From Rhodococcoides kyotonense (GTDB lineage: Bacteria; Actinomycetota; Actinomycetes; Mycobacteriales; Mycobacteriaceae), in the NCBI RefSeq assembly GCF_900188125.1, contig NZ_FZOW01000019.1:1-64000 (forward strand): a stretch of DNA of 64,000 nucleotides, given 5' to 3'. Numbering within the stretch: the first letter of the stretch is position 1; each line of letters begins with the position of its first letter. Shown piece after piece: positions 17,349 to 30,225 of this stretch. The notes below the pieces were generated by a model, which worked only from the letters and a program-made list of their open reading frames with translations, searched no databases and had not been told where the DNA came from. The position numbers and the translations under genes were made by a program.

Positions 17349-17840
17349 ATGACAAAAACGATCGTCCTGATGCGGCACGGCAAATCCGGATACCCCGAGG
17401 GCACCCCGGATCACGATCGGCCGCTCGCCGAGCGGGGACAACGTGAAGCCGGGCTGGCCGGGCAGTGGATCACCGAGCACATCGGCACGGTCGACGCAGT
17501 GCTGTGCTCGACGGCGACACGCACACGCGAGACCCTCACGGCCACGAAGATCGACGCACCGGTGACCTACGAGGAACGCCTGTACGGGGCGTCACCGGAG
17601 GAAATCATCGACGAGATCGCGCTGACCGACGACGCGGTGTCGACGCTCTTGGTCGTCGGGCATGCTCCTGGAATACCGTTCACTGCACTGGAATTGGGCG
17701 AAGCCACCGGATCGCAGGCCGCGATCGAGATCGGCCGCAAATTCCCGACGTCGGCGATCGCGGTCATCACCTTCGACACACCGTGGTCGGAACTCGGCCG
17801 CGGCACCGGGGAGCTGACGAACTTCCACGTGCCGAGGTAG
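17349..17840 (+). CDS. SixA-type histidine phosphatase
   Basis: 163 residues. Catalytic R9-H10-G11 in L-M-R-H-G-K-S, the second conserved Arg in C-S-T-A-T-R-T-R-E-T, and the second His in V-V-G-H-A-P-G match the two-His phosphatase branch containing SixA. SixA dephosphorylates phosphohistidine in signalling or PTS proteins; whether this homologue acts on protein or a small molecule is unknown. Cytoplasmic, no signal peptide. Divergent from the secreted hydrolase with 75 bases between starts; its stop is one base from the convergent small membrane protein. Confidence 0.85.
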   Translation: MTKTIVLMRHGKSGYPEGTPDHDRPLAERGQREAGLAGQWITEHIGTVDAVLCSTATRTRETLTATKIDAPVTYEERLYGASPEEIIDEIALTDDAVSTLLVVGHAPGIPFTALELGEATGSQAAIEIGRKFPTSAIAVITFDTPWSELGRGTGELTNFHVPR

Positions 17841-17841
17841 G

Positions 17842-18045
17842 TCAGCTCTTCAGCTTGGCCACGACGAAACCGACGACGCCGAGCGCGATGAGCAGCAACA
17901 GCGCGGTGCCGAAACCGGCGAGCCACCAGACCAGCGCGAAGATCACCAGCGCGGGTGCTGCGGCGATCAAAGCAATGCCAGGGCTCTCACGCACCGTCTC
18001 CAGCGCGGACTGAGCATGAACGCGGTCGAGCTTCTTGCCTGCCAT
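17842..18045 (-). CDS. Small two-TM membrane protein of unknown function
   Basis: 67 residues from ATG 18045 with GAGAGG upstream. A short basic N-terminus (M-A-G-K-K-L-D-R) is followed by two hydrophobic segments (about 25-42 and 46-62) joined by a tight G-F-G turn, ending A-K-L-K-S. Composition fits a real small membrane protein. The frame remains open upstream but becomes Arg/Ser-rich and is antisense to the neighbouring gene, so the short form is chosen. Function is not recognised. Confidence 0.6.
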   Translation of the reverse strand: MAGKKLDRVHAQSALETVRESPGIALIAAAPALVIFALVWWLAGFGTALLLLIALGVVGFVVAKLKS

Positions 18046-18178
18046 GTCGAGCACCTCTCCTGCGACTGATTTGTCCTGGTTCTTCACAGTAGCGCGCATG
18101 CGAAGAACTGGTGCCGACGGAACATGTGCGGCATCCTTGCTCTTCGGACCTGACGGCACATGCGCGAAGGGGGAACTG

Positions 18179-18760
18179 TTGCTTGCGGACGGACAGGAAC
18201 TGGATCCGGGAAATCCCGTACTGATCACGATTGCGGTGTGCGAGGTCGGTTTCTGGGTGATCGTGCTGGGCGGATTGGCCCTGCGATACCTCGCCCGACT
18301 ACGGCGGACCAGCACGTTCGTACTCGCACTCCTACCGGTGCTCGACATCGTGTTGATCGTCGCGGTCGCACTCGACCTGCATCGAGGTGGCGAGGTCGGC
18401 TTCGCGCACCGTCTGGCAGGCATCTACCTCGGATGGACGATCATGTTCGCCCATTCCACCGTCACCTGGCTCGACGTCCGCTTCGCGCACCGATTCGCCG
18501 GCGGGCCTGCTCCGATCAAGCCACCGAAGCAGGGTCCCGCCGCATACAGTCGCGAGATAAGAAGTTTCGTGAAATGGCTCGGCGCAGCGGCGATCGCACT
18601 CGTCATCACGTTCGGCCTCGCAGCAACCGTCGCCGACGACGAGCAGGCCGCAGCCCTGAAGGACGTCGTGCAACCCATCGGCATCATCACGGCGATCTGG
18701 TTCGTCACCGCTCCGCTGTGGGTGCGAGGCAGGAGGAACGAGCAGTCGTCGACTAGCTGA
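18179..18760 (+). CDS. Conserved integral membrane protein, function unknown
   Basis: 193 residues if started at TTG 18179, which has AAGGGGGA at good spacing; an ATG at 18098 is a longer alternative with no obvious ribosome site. Four to five hydrophobic segments are visible, with short charged loops (R-R-T-S, D-L-H-R-G-G, Y-S-R-E-I-R) and a Lys/Arg-rich tail (W-V-R-G-R-R-N). A conserved-looking opening is N-P-V-L-I-T-I-A-V-C-E-V-G-F-W. No enzymatic motif is seen. Its 3' end overlaps the XRE regulator by eight bases. Confidence 0.65.
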   Translation: MLADGQELDPGNPVLITIAVCEVGFWVIVLGGLALRYLARLRRTSTFVLALLPVLDIVLIVAVALDLHRGGEVGFAHRLAGIYLGWTIMFAHSTVTWLDVRFAHRFAGGPAPIKPPKQGPAAYSREIRSFVKWLGAAAIALVITFGLAATVADDEQAAALKDVVQPIGIITAIWFVTAPLWVRGRRNEQSSTS

Positions 18761-19589
18761 ATGCCTGCGTGCCGATGACCCTGAGCAGTTCGAACTTCTC
18801 GCGGGCATCGGTTCCGGGGAGCGGCGAGTAGACCATGAGGTGCTGGCCTTCCTTCTGCGTCGCGAGGGTTTCGCAGTGCACCGCGACGACGCCGACGTCC
18901 GGATGCACGAATCGCTTGACCGCCGACGCCTTGAACGCGACTCGATGCTCGCTCCAGACCTTCTCGAATTCCTCGCTCTCCGCACGTAACCGCTGCACGA
19001 GGTTCACGATCTCCGCCTCACCGGACCGACGCGCGGACACCGCACGCAGATCGGCAACATGCTTGTGCGCCATGGCATCCCAGTCGTCCTCGACGAAGCC
19101 CCGCCGGGCCGTCGGATCCATGAAGAACCTCCAGACCACGAATCGATCCAAGCCCGTGTAGTCCGGCACGCCACCGGACAACGCGTCGAACATGGCGTTG
19201 TAGGCGAGAATCTCGCCGAGGTCGGTCACCACCAACGCCGGGGTGTCGTCGAGCTTGGTCAGTAGATGCATCAGACCGGGCCCGACGTGTTTGTCCCCGC
19301 CGACCCGTGTCGGAGGCGCCTGACCGGCGAGAATGTAGAGGTGGTCGCGCTCGTCGTCGTCGAATCGCAGTGCCCGGGCGAGCGACCCCAGAATCTGTGT
19401 CGACGGGTGCGGACCACGCCCCTGCTCGAGCCGCGTGTAGTAGTCGGTGGACATCCCCGCCAGCAGAGCTACCTCGTCGCGTCGTAACCCGGGTGTCCGC
19501 CGCCGTACCCCGGGCGCGACACCGACGTCGGCGGGCGTCAGCAGTTCACGGCGTCGGCGAAGGAAGTCTGCGAGTTGGTCTCGTTCCAC
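18753..19589 (-). CDS. XRE-family regulator with MmyB-like ligand-binding domain
   Basis: 278 residues from GTG 19589. An N-terminal helix-turn-helix (about 10-75) carries the typical R-R-T-P-G-L-R-R-D-E-V-A-L-L-A-G and Y-Y-T-R-L-E-Q-G-R-G, followed by the larger MmyB/MLTR-type domain (about 100-270) with A-L-V-V-T-D-L-G-E-I-L-A-Y-N. These regulators are common in actinomycetes beside redox enzymes they control. It is divergent from the aldo-keto reductase, with 102 bases between starts, so that gene is the likely target. Ligand unknown. Confidence 0.88.
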   Translation of the reverse strand: MERDQLADFLRRRRELLTPADVGVAPGVRRRTPGLRRDEVALLAGMSTDYYTRLEQGRGPHPSTQILGSLARALRFDDDERDHLYILAGQAPPTRVGGDKHVGPGLMHLLTKLDDTPALVVTDLGEILAYNAMFDALSGGVPDYTGLDRFVVWRFFMDPTARRGFVEDDWDAMAHKHVADLRAVSARRSGEAEIVNLVQRLRAESEEFEKVWSEHRVAFKASAVKRFVHPDVGVVAVHCETLATQKEGQHLMVYSPLPGTDAREKFELLRVIGTQAFS

Positions 19590-19691
19590 GTGGTTCAGTG
19601 TGCTCTTCTCGGACGGGCCCAGCCAGGGATCGGCAGTCCCACGACAAGCGCTCTCTGCCGCGCGGACGACTTTCGGAGAACTGTGGACCGC

Positions 19692-20687
19692 ATGAACACG
19701 ACACGACTCGGAAAAAGTGGACCCACCGTCTCGCGCATCGGCCTCGGCGCCATGGGCATGTCCGGCGCGTACGGCGCATCGGATGAAGCGGAATCGATTC
19801 GCACGATTCATGCCGCCATCGACGCGGGCGTCGACCTGATAGATACAGGCGACTTCTATGGAGCCGGCCACAACGAGATGCTGATCGGGCGTGCGCTGAA
19901 GGAACGGAACCGCGACGATGTCACGTTGTCGGTCAAGTTCGGCGCGCTGCGCGGTCCCGACGGCAGCTGGCTCGGATTCGACGGTCGCCCGGAAGGATTG
20001 AAGAGCGCACTCGGCTATTCGTTGCAGCGCCTCGGCGTCGACCATGTCGACATCTACCGGCCCGCGCGCTTGGATCCGAACGTGCCGATCGAGGACACCG
20101 TCGGCGCCATCAAGGACATGGTCGACGCCGGATACGTGCGGCATATCGGTTTGTCCGAAATAGGCAGCGCGACACTACGCCGCGCCGCGGCGGTACATCC
20201 CATCAGCGACCTGCAGATCGAATATGCCTTGGTGTCTCGCGGTATCGAGGCGGACATTCTGCCGACGGCTCGGGAACTCGGCGTCGGAATCACGGCGTAC
20301 GGCGTTCTGTCACGCGGGTTGCTCAGTGATACCTTCCGCAGCGAGAAGCCTTTGGCTGCAGACGATTTCCGCGCGCACAGCCCGCGCTTTCAGGGTGAGA
20401 ATCTGCAGCGTAACCGCGCGCTGGTGGAGGTGCTCGCGACGCTGGCCGACGAGCGCGGGGTGTCCGTTGCACAGCTCGCCATTGCGTGGATACTCAGCCG
20501 GGGCGACGACATCGTTCCGGTGATCGGAGCGCGGACCGTCGCACGCTTGTCCGAAACGCTTGCGGCGCTGAATGTCTCCCTGTCGCCCCAAGAAGTGTCC
20601 CGCATCGAGAAGGCTGTACCCGCCGACGCGGTGTCCGGAGCCCGATACGCAGAAGCCCAGATGGCTCAGCTCGACAGCGAGGCCTGA
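19692..20687 (+). CDS. Aldo/keto reductase (AKR13-like)
   Basis: 331 residues. The TIM-barrel AKR layout is clear: G-L-G-A-M-G-M early, catalytic Asp and Tyr in D-T-G-D-F-Y-G, catalytic Lys in S-V-K-F-G, the Y-R-P-A-R-L-D strand, and the NADPH-binding end with V-I-G-A-R-T. The usual catalytic His of S-H-W-type motifs is replaced (D-I-Y-R-P-A-R), as in the general-stress/AKR13 group. It probably reduces aldehydes or quinones with NADPH. Likely controlled by the divergent XRE protein. The 3' end overlaps the LLM oxidoreductase by 22 bases. Confidence 0.88.
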   Translation: MNTTRLGKSGPTVSRIGLGAMGMSGAYGASDEAESIRTIHAAIDAGVDLIDTGDFYGAGHNEMLIGRALKERNRDDVTLSVKFGALRGPDGSWLGFDGRPEGLKSALGYSLQRLGVDHVDIYRPARLDPNVPIEDTVGAIKDMVDAGYVRHIGLSEIGSATLRRAAAVHPISDLQIEYALVSRGIEADILPTARELGVGITAYGVLSRGLLSDTFRSEKPLAADDFRAHSPRFQGENLQRNRALVEVLATLADERGVSVAQLAIAWILSRGDDIVPVIGARTVARLSETLAALNVSLSPQEVSRIEKAVPADAVSGARYAEAQMAQLDSEA

Positions 20688-21667
20688 AAAAGCGTCATGA
20701 GGGCGGCATCCGCGTCGTACAGCGCTTGTCGGTCGTAGGTCGACGTGGAGGCGAGGATCTCGTCGGCGCCGGTTCTCTCGATCAGTCGATCGAGTTGTGT
20801 CGCAACCATATCCGGCGTGCCGTGCAGTCCCGCCGATAGAGACTTTTCGACGCGGTCTCGCATGCGCGCCGGGGCCGCGTCGAGATCGATGTTCGACGGT
20901 TTCGTCAGGGGCGGAAATTCGCCGGTTCGTCGTGACTGCGCCAAGGCCCATGCCTCGGACAGGACCAGTTCGCGGGCTTTCTCTGCAGTGTCGGCAATGG
21001 TGATGTCCAGAGACACGATGACCGTCGGCGCCGGATTGTCCTCGGTCGGACGGAAATGACGCCGATATGCATCCAGTGCCGTGCCGTCCCCCTGCAGGAT
21101 AGGGCCGCCGACGACGACGGGCAGCCCGGCCTCGGCCGCGACCTTCAGTCCCTGCCCCGTCGCGAGAACGTAGATCGGCGGCGGCGGCACCGCAGGCCTC
21201 ACCGTGACCGGACCGGTGCCGGCCAGGTAACCGCGCAGCTCTGTCAGGTCGTCGGCGAAAGTGTCCGCGGCACCGGAACGGAGGGCTGCGCGGACGGGTT
21301 CGGTGAACCCGAGCGACCGGCCGAGGCCCGCATCGACGCGCCCGGGATAGAGGGCTTCGAGCATCGCGAACTGCTCGGCGACCACGAACGGCTGATGATT
21401 GGGCAACATGACGCCGCCCGACCCGAGCCGGATCCGTGACGTGCGAGCCCCGATCGCAGCAAGCAGCACCGGCGGCGCCCCACTCGCGATACCGGGAACA
21501 CCGTGATGCTCCGCGACCCAGAATCGGTGGAAGCCGAGCCGTTCTGCGTGGATGGCACGGTCGATCGTCGCGGTCAGGGCATCTGCGTCGGCGAATCCCT
21601 CGCGGGTTCGGGAGCGATCGAGAATGGACGGAAGCACACCACTCCCAACCAGGGACGCGTCGGGCAT
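20666..21667 (-). CDS. LLM-class (luciferase-like) flavin-dependent oxidoreductase
   Basis: 333 residues from ATG 21667. The bacterial-luciferase barrel is shown by V-L-D-R-S-R-T-like opening (here I-L-D-R-S-R), F-W-V-A-E-H-H-G, R-I-R-L-G-S-G-G-V-M-L-P-N-H-Q, and a late Y-V-L-A-T-G-Q-G. It most resembles the MsnO8 branch of unknown substrate; flavin (FMN) is the likely cofactor. The ribosome site AGGGG lies between a 20-bp perfect palindrome and the start codon, so the hairpin would sit in the 5' leader. Confidence 0.85.
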   Translation of the reverse strand: MPDASLVGSGVLPSILDRSRTREGFADADALTATIDRAIHAERLGFHRFWVAEHHGVPGIASGAPPVLLAAIGARTSRIRLGSGGVMLPNHQPFVVAEQFAMLEALYPGRVDAGLGRSLGFTEPVRAALRSGAADTFADDLTELRGYLAGTGPVTVRPAVPPPPIYVLATGQGLKVAAEAGLPVVVGGPILQGDGTALDAYRRHFRPTEDNPAPTVIVSLDITIADTAEKARELVLSEAWALAQSRRTGEFPPLTKPSNIDLDAAPARMRDRVEKSLSAGLHGTPDMVATQLDRLIERTGADEILASTSTYDRQALYDADAALMTLFQASLSS

Positions 21668-21680
21668 ATTTCTCGCCCCT

Positions 21681-21724
21681 ACGTGCATGGAAATACATAG
21701 CAGGCTATGTATTTCCATGCACGT
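21681..21724. repeat. Dispersed palindromic element, copy 1 (perfect 20-bp arms)
   Basis: ACGTGCATGGAAATACATAG is followed by CAGG and its exact reverse complement. It lies in the divergent region between the LLM oxidoreductase (start 14 bases away) and a VOC gene. The core TGGAAATACATAG matches the cores of copies at 26093 and 42643, so these are treated as one family. Confidence 0.75.
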
Positions 21725-21822
21725 GCGCGCAGCGCCTATCGAATTTTCGTGAAGCGGACCGAATGTGTCCTCGATTCGGATCAGACTGAACCTCGACAAC
21801 GAACCGATCGAGGGAGAACGCC

Positions 21823-22191
21823 ATGGACATCAAGATCGAACTCATCATGATTCCCGTAACCGACGTGGACCGGGCCAAGAATTTCTACACCAGCATCGGA
21901 TTCAACGCCGACTACGACGAGCGCCCGATGGACGGAATCCGCTTCGTGCAGCTGACACCGCCCGGGTCGGCGTGTTCCATCGCGATCGGCGAAGGCATCA
22001 CCAAGGCGACACCGGGCAGCGTCGAAGGCATGCAGGTGGTAGTCGACGACGCCGAGAAGGCACGCAATCACCTCGTCGCGGCAGGGCTCGAGATCGACCC
22101 CGTCGTCGACATGGGCTGGGGGAAGTTCGTGTTCTTCGCCGACCCCGACGGCAACAAGTGGGCGGTGCAGGAGTTGCCGAAGCACCCATGA
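21823..22191 (+). CDS. VOC-superfamily protein (glyoxalase/bleomycin-resistance fold)
   Basis: 122 residues forming two beta-alpha-beta-beta-beta repeats: I-P-V-T-D-V-D-R-A-K-N-F-Y near the start and M-Q-V-V-V-D-D-A-E-K-A-R-N-H-L in the second half, ending F-A-D-P-D-G-N-K-W-A-V-Q-E, the standard VOC ending. Candidate metal ligands are few, so it may be a binding or stress protein rather than an enzyme. A good AGGGAGAA precedes the ATG. It stands alone. Confidence 0.8.
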   Translation: MDIKIELIMIPVTDVDRAKNFYTSIGFNADYDERPMDGIRFVQLTPPGSACSIAIGEGITKATPGSVEGMQVVVDDAEKARNHLVAAGLEIDPVVDMGWGKFVFFADPDGNKWAVQELPKHP

Positions 22192-22291
22192 CCTGCGGAG
22201 GGCGGTGTTTCCGAACCTGTGGTCGCTTTTTGTCCCCCACTTAGGGAAGAATGTCCGTCGGGTCGGGGACGAGTGCAGGGGACGAATCGAA

Positions 22292-23914
22292 GTGAAACGC
22301 AGGCAACTGCTTCAACTGGCAGCAGCGGGACTGGTCGGGTTGGCCGCGCCGCCTCTGGTTTCGGCGTCGCGCGCGGGAGCGATCCCCATCGGCATCGGTT
22401 CGATCCGCAACCTCGTTCCCGAGGTGTTCGCCGACCCGCCTCGTCCGCCGGACCACTCGTCCGTCATCGTCGTCGGATCGGGCTTCGGAGCAAGTGCAGC
22501 AGCGCTGCGGCTCGCTCAGGCAGGCCGTCAGGTCACCGTTCTCGAGCGCGGTCTCCGCTGGCCTCGCGACCCGTGGCGCGAGATCTTCACCGCGGACATG
22601 ACGGCCGACGGCCGCGGTCTGTGGCGTCAGGGGTCGTTCACCAACATCACCGGTCTGCCAGTCGGGCCCGTCGACCACTTCGGTGGCGTCCTCGACACGA
22701 CGCGCTTCGAGAATCTGTCGGTGTGGCGCGGCGCTGCCGTCGGTGGCGGATCCATCGTCTACACCGGCGTCACCATCGCCCCCGACAAGCGCTTCTTCGA
22801 CATGTCCTTCGGCGGCCGCCTGTCGTACGACGAGATGGCCGCCACCTGGTACCCCAAGGCACGCTCGATGCTGCTGCCGTCGACCATCCCCGCCGATATC
22901 TACAACAGTCCGAACTTCGCACATTCACGCACGTGGGACGACCATGCCCGACGCGCAGGCTTCTCGCCCGAAGCCGTCGACGGCAACTGGAACTGGAACG
23001 TCCTGCGCGACGAGATGTCCGGACGGTCGCGTCCGTCGGCGACCGTCGGCGCCAGCACGTTCGGCAACAGCAACGGCGCCAAGCATGACCTGACGCAGAA
23101 CTACATCCCGCAAGCCGAGGGCACCGGCAACGCACTGGTTGCGCACAGCCACGAGGTCGCCGCGATCGGCACCGAATCCGGTGGTCGCTACCGCGTCGAG
23201 GTCCGACGCGTCGACCCCGAGGGCAACGTCGTCGAGACTCGGACGTTGACGTGCGACAAGCTGGTCCTGGGCGCAGGGTCCATCGGCACCACCGAACTGC
23301 TGCTGCGTGCGCAGGCGACCGGCGCGCTGGGCAATTTGAACGAATTCGTCGGTCGCGGCTTCGGAACCAACGGCGATGCGTCGATGACTCGGTCACTCGG
23401 TCCCGCGAACGGCGGCCCGCAGGGTGTGCCGTGTGCGTCGCGCATCGTCGACGAGTCCGGGCTCCCCCTGACCGTCGAGAACTGGTACGTCCCAGGCGTT
23501 CCGTGGGATCTCGGGTTCCTCGGCTCGCTCGGTATGACGATCGACCCACTGCGCGCGAACTTCTCGTACAACGCCGCAACCGATTCGATGTCGCTGTCCT
23601 GGCCGCAGGGAGGCAGCCGCGATACCGTGGAAGCCCTTCGCGCAGTGCAGAATCGGATGGCCGACGCCGGCGGAACCGTCGTATCCGCGGAGCCGTTCAC
23701 CCGCGACGTCGACGACACCTTCACCGCGCATCCGCTCGGCGGTGCTGTGCTCGGTGACGTCACCGACTCCTACGGGCGCGTCAAGGGTCACGACGGGTTG
23801 TACGTCGTCGACGGCGCCCTGATCCCCGGCAGCACGGGCGCCGCCAACCCGTCACTGACCATCACCGCATTGGCCGAGCGCAACGTCGCCCGCATGATCG
23901 CCGACGGGCGCTAG
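22292..23914 (+). CDS. Cholesterol-oxidase-like GMC oxidoreductase, exported
   Basis: 540 residues from GTG 22292. The N-terminus has a twin-arginine-like export signal (M-K-R-R-Q-L-L-Q-L, hydrophobic core, V-S-A-S-R-A). The FAD dinucleotide-binding motif is V-V-G-S-G-F-G-A-S-A-A-A-L-R-L-A. The C-terminus aligns with class I cholesterol oxidases (ChoA): His in H-P-L-G-G, then Y-G-R, L-Y-V-V-D-G-A-L-I-P-G and N-P-S-L-T-I-T-A-L-A-E-R-N. The base glutamate of ChoA is not obvious in the matching segment, so a different sterol or alcohol substrate is possible. Overlaps the convergent phosphatase gene by CTAG. Confidence 0.85.
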   Translation: MKRRQLLQLAAAGLVGLAAPPLVSASRAGAIPIGIGSIRNLVPEVFADPPRPPDHSSVIVVGSGFGASAAALRLAQAGRQVTVLERGLRWPRDPWREIFTADMTADGRGLWRQGSFTNITGLPVGPVDHFGGVLDTTRFENLSVWRGAAVGGGSIVYTGVTIAPDKRFFDMSFGGRLSYDEMAATWYPKARSMLLPSTIPADIYNSPNFAHSRTWDDHARRAGFSPEAVDGNWNWNVLRDEMSGRSRPSATVGASTFGNSNGAKHDLTQNYIPQAEGTGNALVAHSHEVAAIGTESGGRYRVEVRRVDPEGNVVETRTLTCDKLVLGAGSIGTTELLLRAQATGALGNLNEFVGRGFGTNGDASMTRSLGPANGGPQGVPCASRIVDESGLPLTVENWYVPGVPWDLGFLGSLGMTIDPLRANFSYNAATDSMSLSWPQGGSRDTVEALRAVQNRMADAGGTVVSAEPFTRDVDDTFTAHPLGGAVLGDVTDSYGRVKGHDGLYVVDGALIPGSTGAANPSLTITALAERNVARMIADGR

Positions 23915-25524
23915 TCCAACTGGATTTCGGGCCTGCCATCGGGAACTGTGACGGTCGCTGCGGTGCGGACGGGGTGCCCCGGCGTCGATACCGCGTCGAG
24001 AACCCTTGCCTCCGAACGCCATTCACTCGGAGTCAACGTTCCACGCAGGTAGCCGCGTCGCGCATTGCCGAATTTCACGTGCGGCGACCCGTTCGCGATG
24101 GCGGCACCTGTCGTGTCCACGTCGGCACCATCCTTGCCCGACGCGATCGACGTCGTCGCGATCTCGACTCCGACGACCGGTGAGACCTGATCCTGGTAGT
24201 CACGCCGTAGCTCGGACACGATCGTTCGGTGGATGTCGCCGACGATCGACGCCACGTTCGTAGTGCCGCGATCCTTGGCTCCGTCCAGGATGCGGTGACG
24301 CGACGCTTCGTAGCCGCTCCACGGATCCATGCCCACCTTCCTGTCCGCATCCAGCCCCCGTGCGAGATCCGAGATGACCGTCTGGTGCGCAAGGAATTTC
24401 CACTTCGACGGCGAGGAGAACCCGTCGAGGATCCATTGCTCCTGCTCGGCGCCCGTGATGGTGCGCGACGGGTCTGCGGTCTCGGCGTTCTGGGCGTGCT
24501 CCGTGTCGCCGTTCGCCTGATCACTGCGATACTGGCGGGTGTCCAGGACGGAGAAGTCGACGAGATCGCCGAAGCTGAACCGACGGTAGACCTTCATGTC
24601 CGGCCCGTTCGGACGGAGGTTCGCGCGCACAGGGGTGTTCTCCCACCAGGCCTTGAACGCGTCCGCTCTTCGGAGAAGAAATTGTGTTGGGTCGTCGTCG
24701 TCCTGACTGATCTGCGATGCCCAGTTGTTGTCGACTTCGTGGTCGTCGAACGTCGTGACGAACGGCGCCGACGCGTGTGCAGCGGCCAAGTTCTCATCGG
24801 CCTTGTACATCGCGTATCGATCACGATAGTCGTTGATCTGCATGGTTTCTCGCGCCGCAGACTCAGTTCTGGGCTGTCCAGCGCGAGCACCCTCGTCCTT
24901 GATCGCGTACTCGTAGATGTAGTCACCGAGGAAGAACACGACATCGAGATTCGACGACGCCAGGTCCTTGTACGCGTCGAAGAATCCGTCTTCCCACTTC
25001 TGGCACGATGCCCAGGCGAAGTCCAGCCTGCTGAGCGGTTGACCAAGTGCTGGAGCGGTTTTCGTGCGTCCGACTGTGCTGGCATGGGGTCCGACAAGGA
25101 AACGATAGAAATATTCGCGCCCGGGCTCGAGGCCTTTGACATCGACATGAACGGACCAACCGTCGAATTCCGTTGCAAGCTCGACGCCTTGCGTGATGAT
25201 GCGCGCGAATCGGTCGTCGGCCGCAATCTGCCACTGCACCGGAACCACACCTGGAGTCATACCACCCAGCGGCGCAAAGGGATTCGTTGCCAGTCGCGTC
25301 CACAGCACCACCGAGTCGGGAAGCGGATCGCCCGACGCGACGCCCAACCGGAACGGATAGTCGGGTGGCACCACCGACTGCGCCGATGCGCTGGCCGGGT
25401 TCAGTGCAGGCGTGAACGCCAACGCGCCGACCAGCGCACTCCACGTCAGGAATTGCCGGCGCGTCGATCCCCCACGGAGGGAGATGTCCGAGCCGATGGC
25501 TATGTCGTTTCCTCGTCTCACCAT
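23911..25524 (-). CDS. PhoD-family alkaline phosphatase/phosphodiesterase, Tat-exported
   Basis: 537 residues from ATG 25524; a TTG nine codons upstream is an alternative. A Tat signal is clear (S-T-R-R-Q-F-L-T-W-S-A-L, then A-S-A). PhoD features follow: an N-terminal fibronectin-like domain (Y-P-F-R-L-G-V-A-S-G-D-P), then metal ligands in F-A-W-A-S-C-Q, F-L-G-D-Y-I-Y-E-Y, F-D-D-H-E-V-D-N-N-W and a late H-Q-T-V and G-D-I-H-R. PhoD enzymes are Ca/Fe phosphoesterases releasing phosphate from nucleic acids or teichoic acids outside the cell. No PHO box was identified upstream. Confidence 0.9.
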   Translation of the reverse strand: MVRRGNDIAIGSDISLRGGSTRRQFLTWSALVGALAFTPALNPASASAQSVVPPDYPFRLGVASGDPLPDSVVLWTRLATNPFAPLGGMTPGVVPVQWQIAADDRFARIITQGVELATEFDGWSVHVDVKGLEPGREYFYRFLVGPHASTVGRTKTAPALGQPLSRLDFAWASCQKWEDGFFDAYKDLASSNLDVVFFLGDYIYEYAIKDEGARAGQPRTESAARETMQINDYRDRYAMYKADENLAAAHASAPFVTTFDDHEVDNNWASQISQDDDDPTQFLLRRADAFKAWWENTPVRANLRPNGPDMKVYRRFSFGDLVDFSVLDTRQYRSDQANGDTEHAQNAETADPSRTITGAEQEQWILDGFSSPSKWKFLAHQTVISDLARGLDADRKVGMDPWSGYEASRHRILDGAKDRGTTNVASIVGDIHRTIVSELRRDYQDQVSPVVGVEIATTSIASGKDGADVDTTGAAIANGSPHVKFGNARRGYLRGTLTPSEWRSEARVLDAVSTPGHPVRTAATVTVPDGRPEIQLD

Positions 25525-25633
25525 CGTTCGAGGGTCTCCCGACGCGGTCAACGTGAGCCGTCATCGAAGAGACTTACACATGAACCGATCACGAAGGGCC
25601 GTAGTTGTCCGCAATCGACGGCACTATGGCTCC

Positions 25634-26050
25634 ATGACCACACCAGACCATTCGGGATCTCAGATCGACCACCTCAACATCGGCGTCGCAGATCTGGATG
25701 CCAGCGCCGACTTCTACCGTGCGGCACTCGCACCGCTCGGTATCACCGAGATCATGCGTGTACCCCCGGGGCCCGATCAGCTCACCATGATCGCGTTCGG
25801 CTGGGCAGACCGGAAGCCGTTCTTCTGGATCGTCGACGCACCGGGCTCACGGATCGGCCCGCACACGCACCTCGCATTCACCGCCGGGAGCCACGACGAG
25901 GTCGACGCCTTCCACGCGGCAGCTGTGTCCGCCGGGGCCGTCGAACTCCGTCCGCCCGGCCTGCAGCCGGAGTACCACGCGGAGTATTATGGCGCCTTCG
26001 TCCGAGACCTCAACGGCATCGATCTCGAGGCGGTCTGTCACCACTCCTGA
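25634..26050 (+). CDS. VOC-superfamily protein (glyoxalase-like)
   Basis: 138 residues from ATG 25634. The opening I-D-H-L-N-I-G-V-A-D-L-D-A-S-A-D-F-Y is the classic first VOC strand and helix with the metal-position His, and the ending Y-G-A-F-V-R-D-L-N-G-I-D-L-E-A-V supplies the C-terminal Glu ligand. The middle H-T-H-L-A-F-T-A carries a further His. This is a more complete metal-binding set than in the VOC protein at 21.8 kb. Substrate unknown. A strong terminator follows the stop codon. Confidence 0.82.
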   Translation: MTTPDHSGSQIDHLNIGVADLDASADFYRAALAPLGITEIMRVPPGPDQLTMIAFGWADRKPFFWIVDAPGSRIGPHTHLAFTAGSHDEVDAFHAAAVSAGAVELRPPGLQPEYHAEYYGAFVRDLNGIDLEAVCHHS

Positions 26051-26054
26051 CGCG

Positions 26055-26090
26055 AAAAGCCCCGCATCCCAGAAGGATGCGGGGCTTTCG
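26055..26090. terminator. Strong bidirectional rho-independent terminator
   Basis: A 14-bp perfect stem (AAAGCCCCGCATCC, five-base loop, GGATGCGGGGCTTT) sits just after the VOC stop and downstream of rpoC on the other strand. Flanking A and T runs make it usable in both directions. Confidence 0.85.
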
Positions 26091-26092
26091 GT

Positions 26093-26167
26093 CGTGAGTG
26101 GAAATGTATAGCGGACAGGAGTGGAGCCTGCGGAACGACCCTTGAGCGCTATACATTTCCACTCACG
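26093..26167. repeat. Dispersed palindromic element, copy 2 (perfect 21-bp arms)
   Basis: CGTGAGTGGAAATGTATAGC plus G (26093-26113) is mirrored exactly at 26147-26167, with a 33-base loop containing a small CAGG/CCTG stem. It ends six bases before the rpoC stop, next to the terminator, so convergent transcripts from both sides would run into it. Confidence 0.75.
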
Positions 26168-26173
26168 TGGGCT

Positions 26174-30130
<3,957 letters not shown>

Positions 30131-30225
30131 GTAACTTCCTTTCCCCGTGATGGGTGTTGTGCCGAATCGAAAACAAGAACTATCGCCCCCGGGCCTGCAT
30201 CACTGCAGGCCCGGGGACCGAAGAA

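Noticed and set aside
26055..26090. Treating the rpoC-end hairpin as another copy of the palindromic family
   Set aside because: Its stem is GC-rich, has no shared core and has A/T flanks; it is an ordinary terminator beside copy 2.
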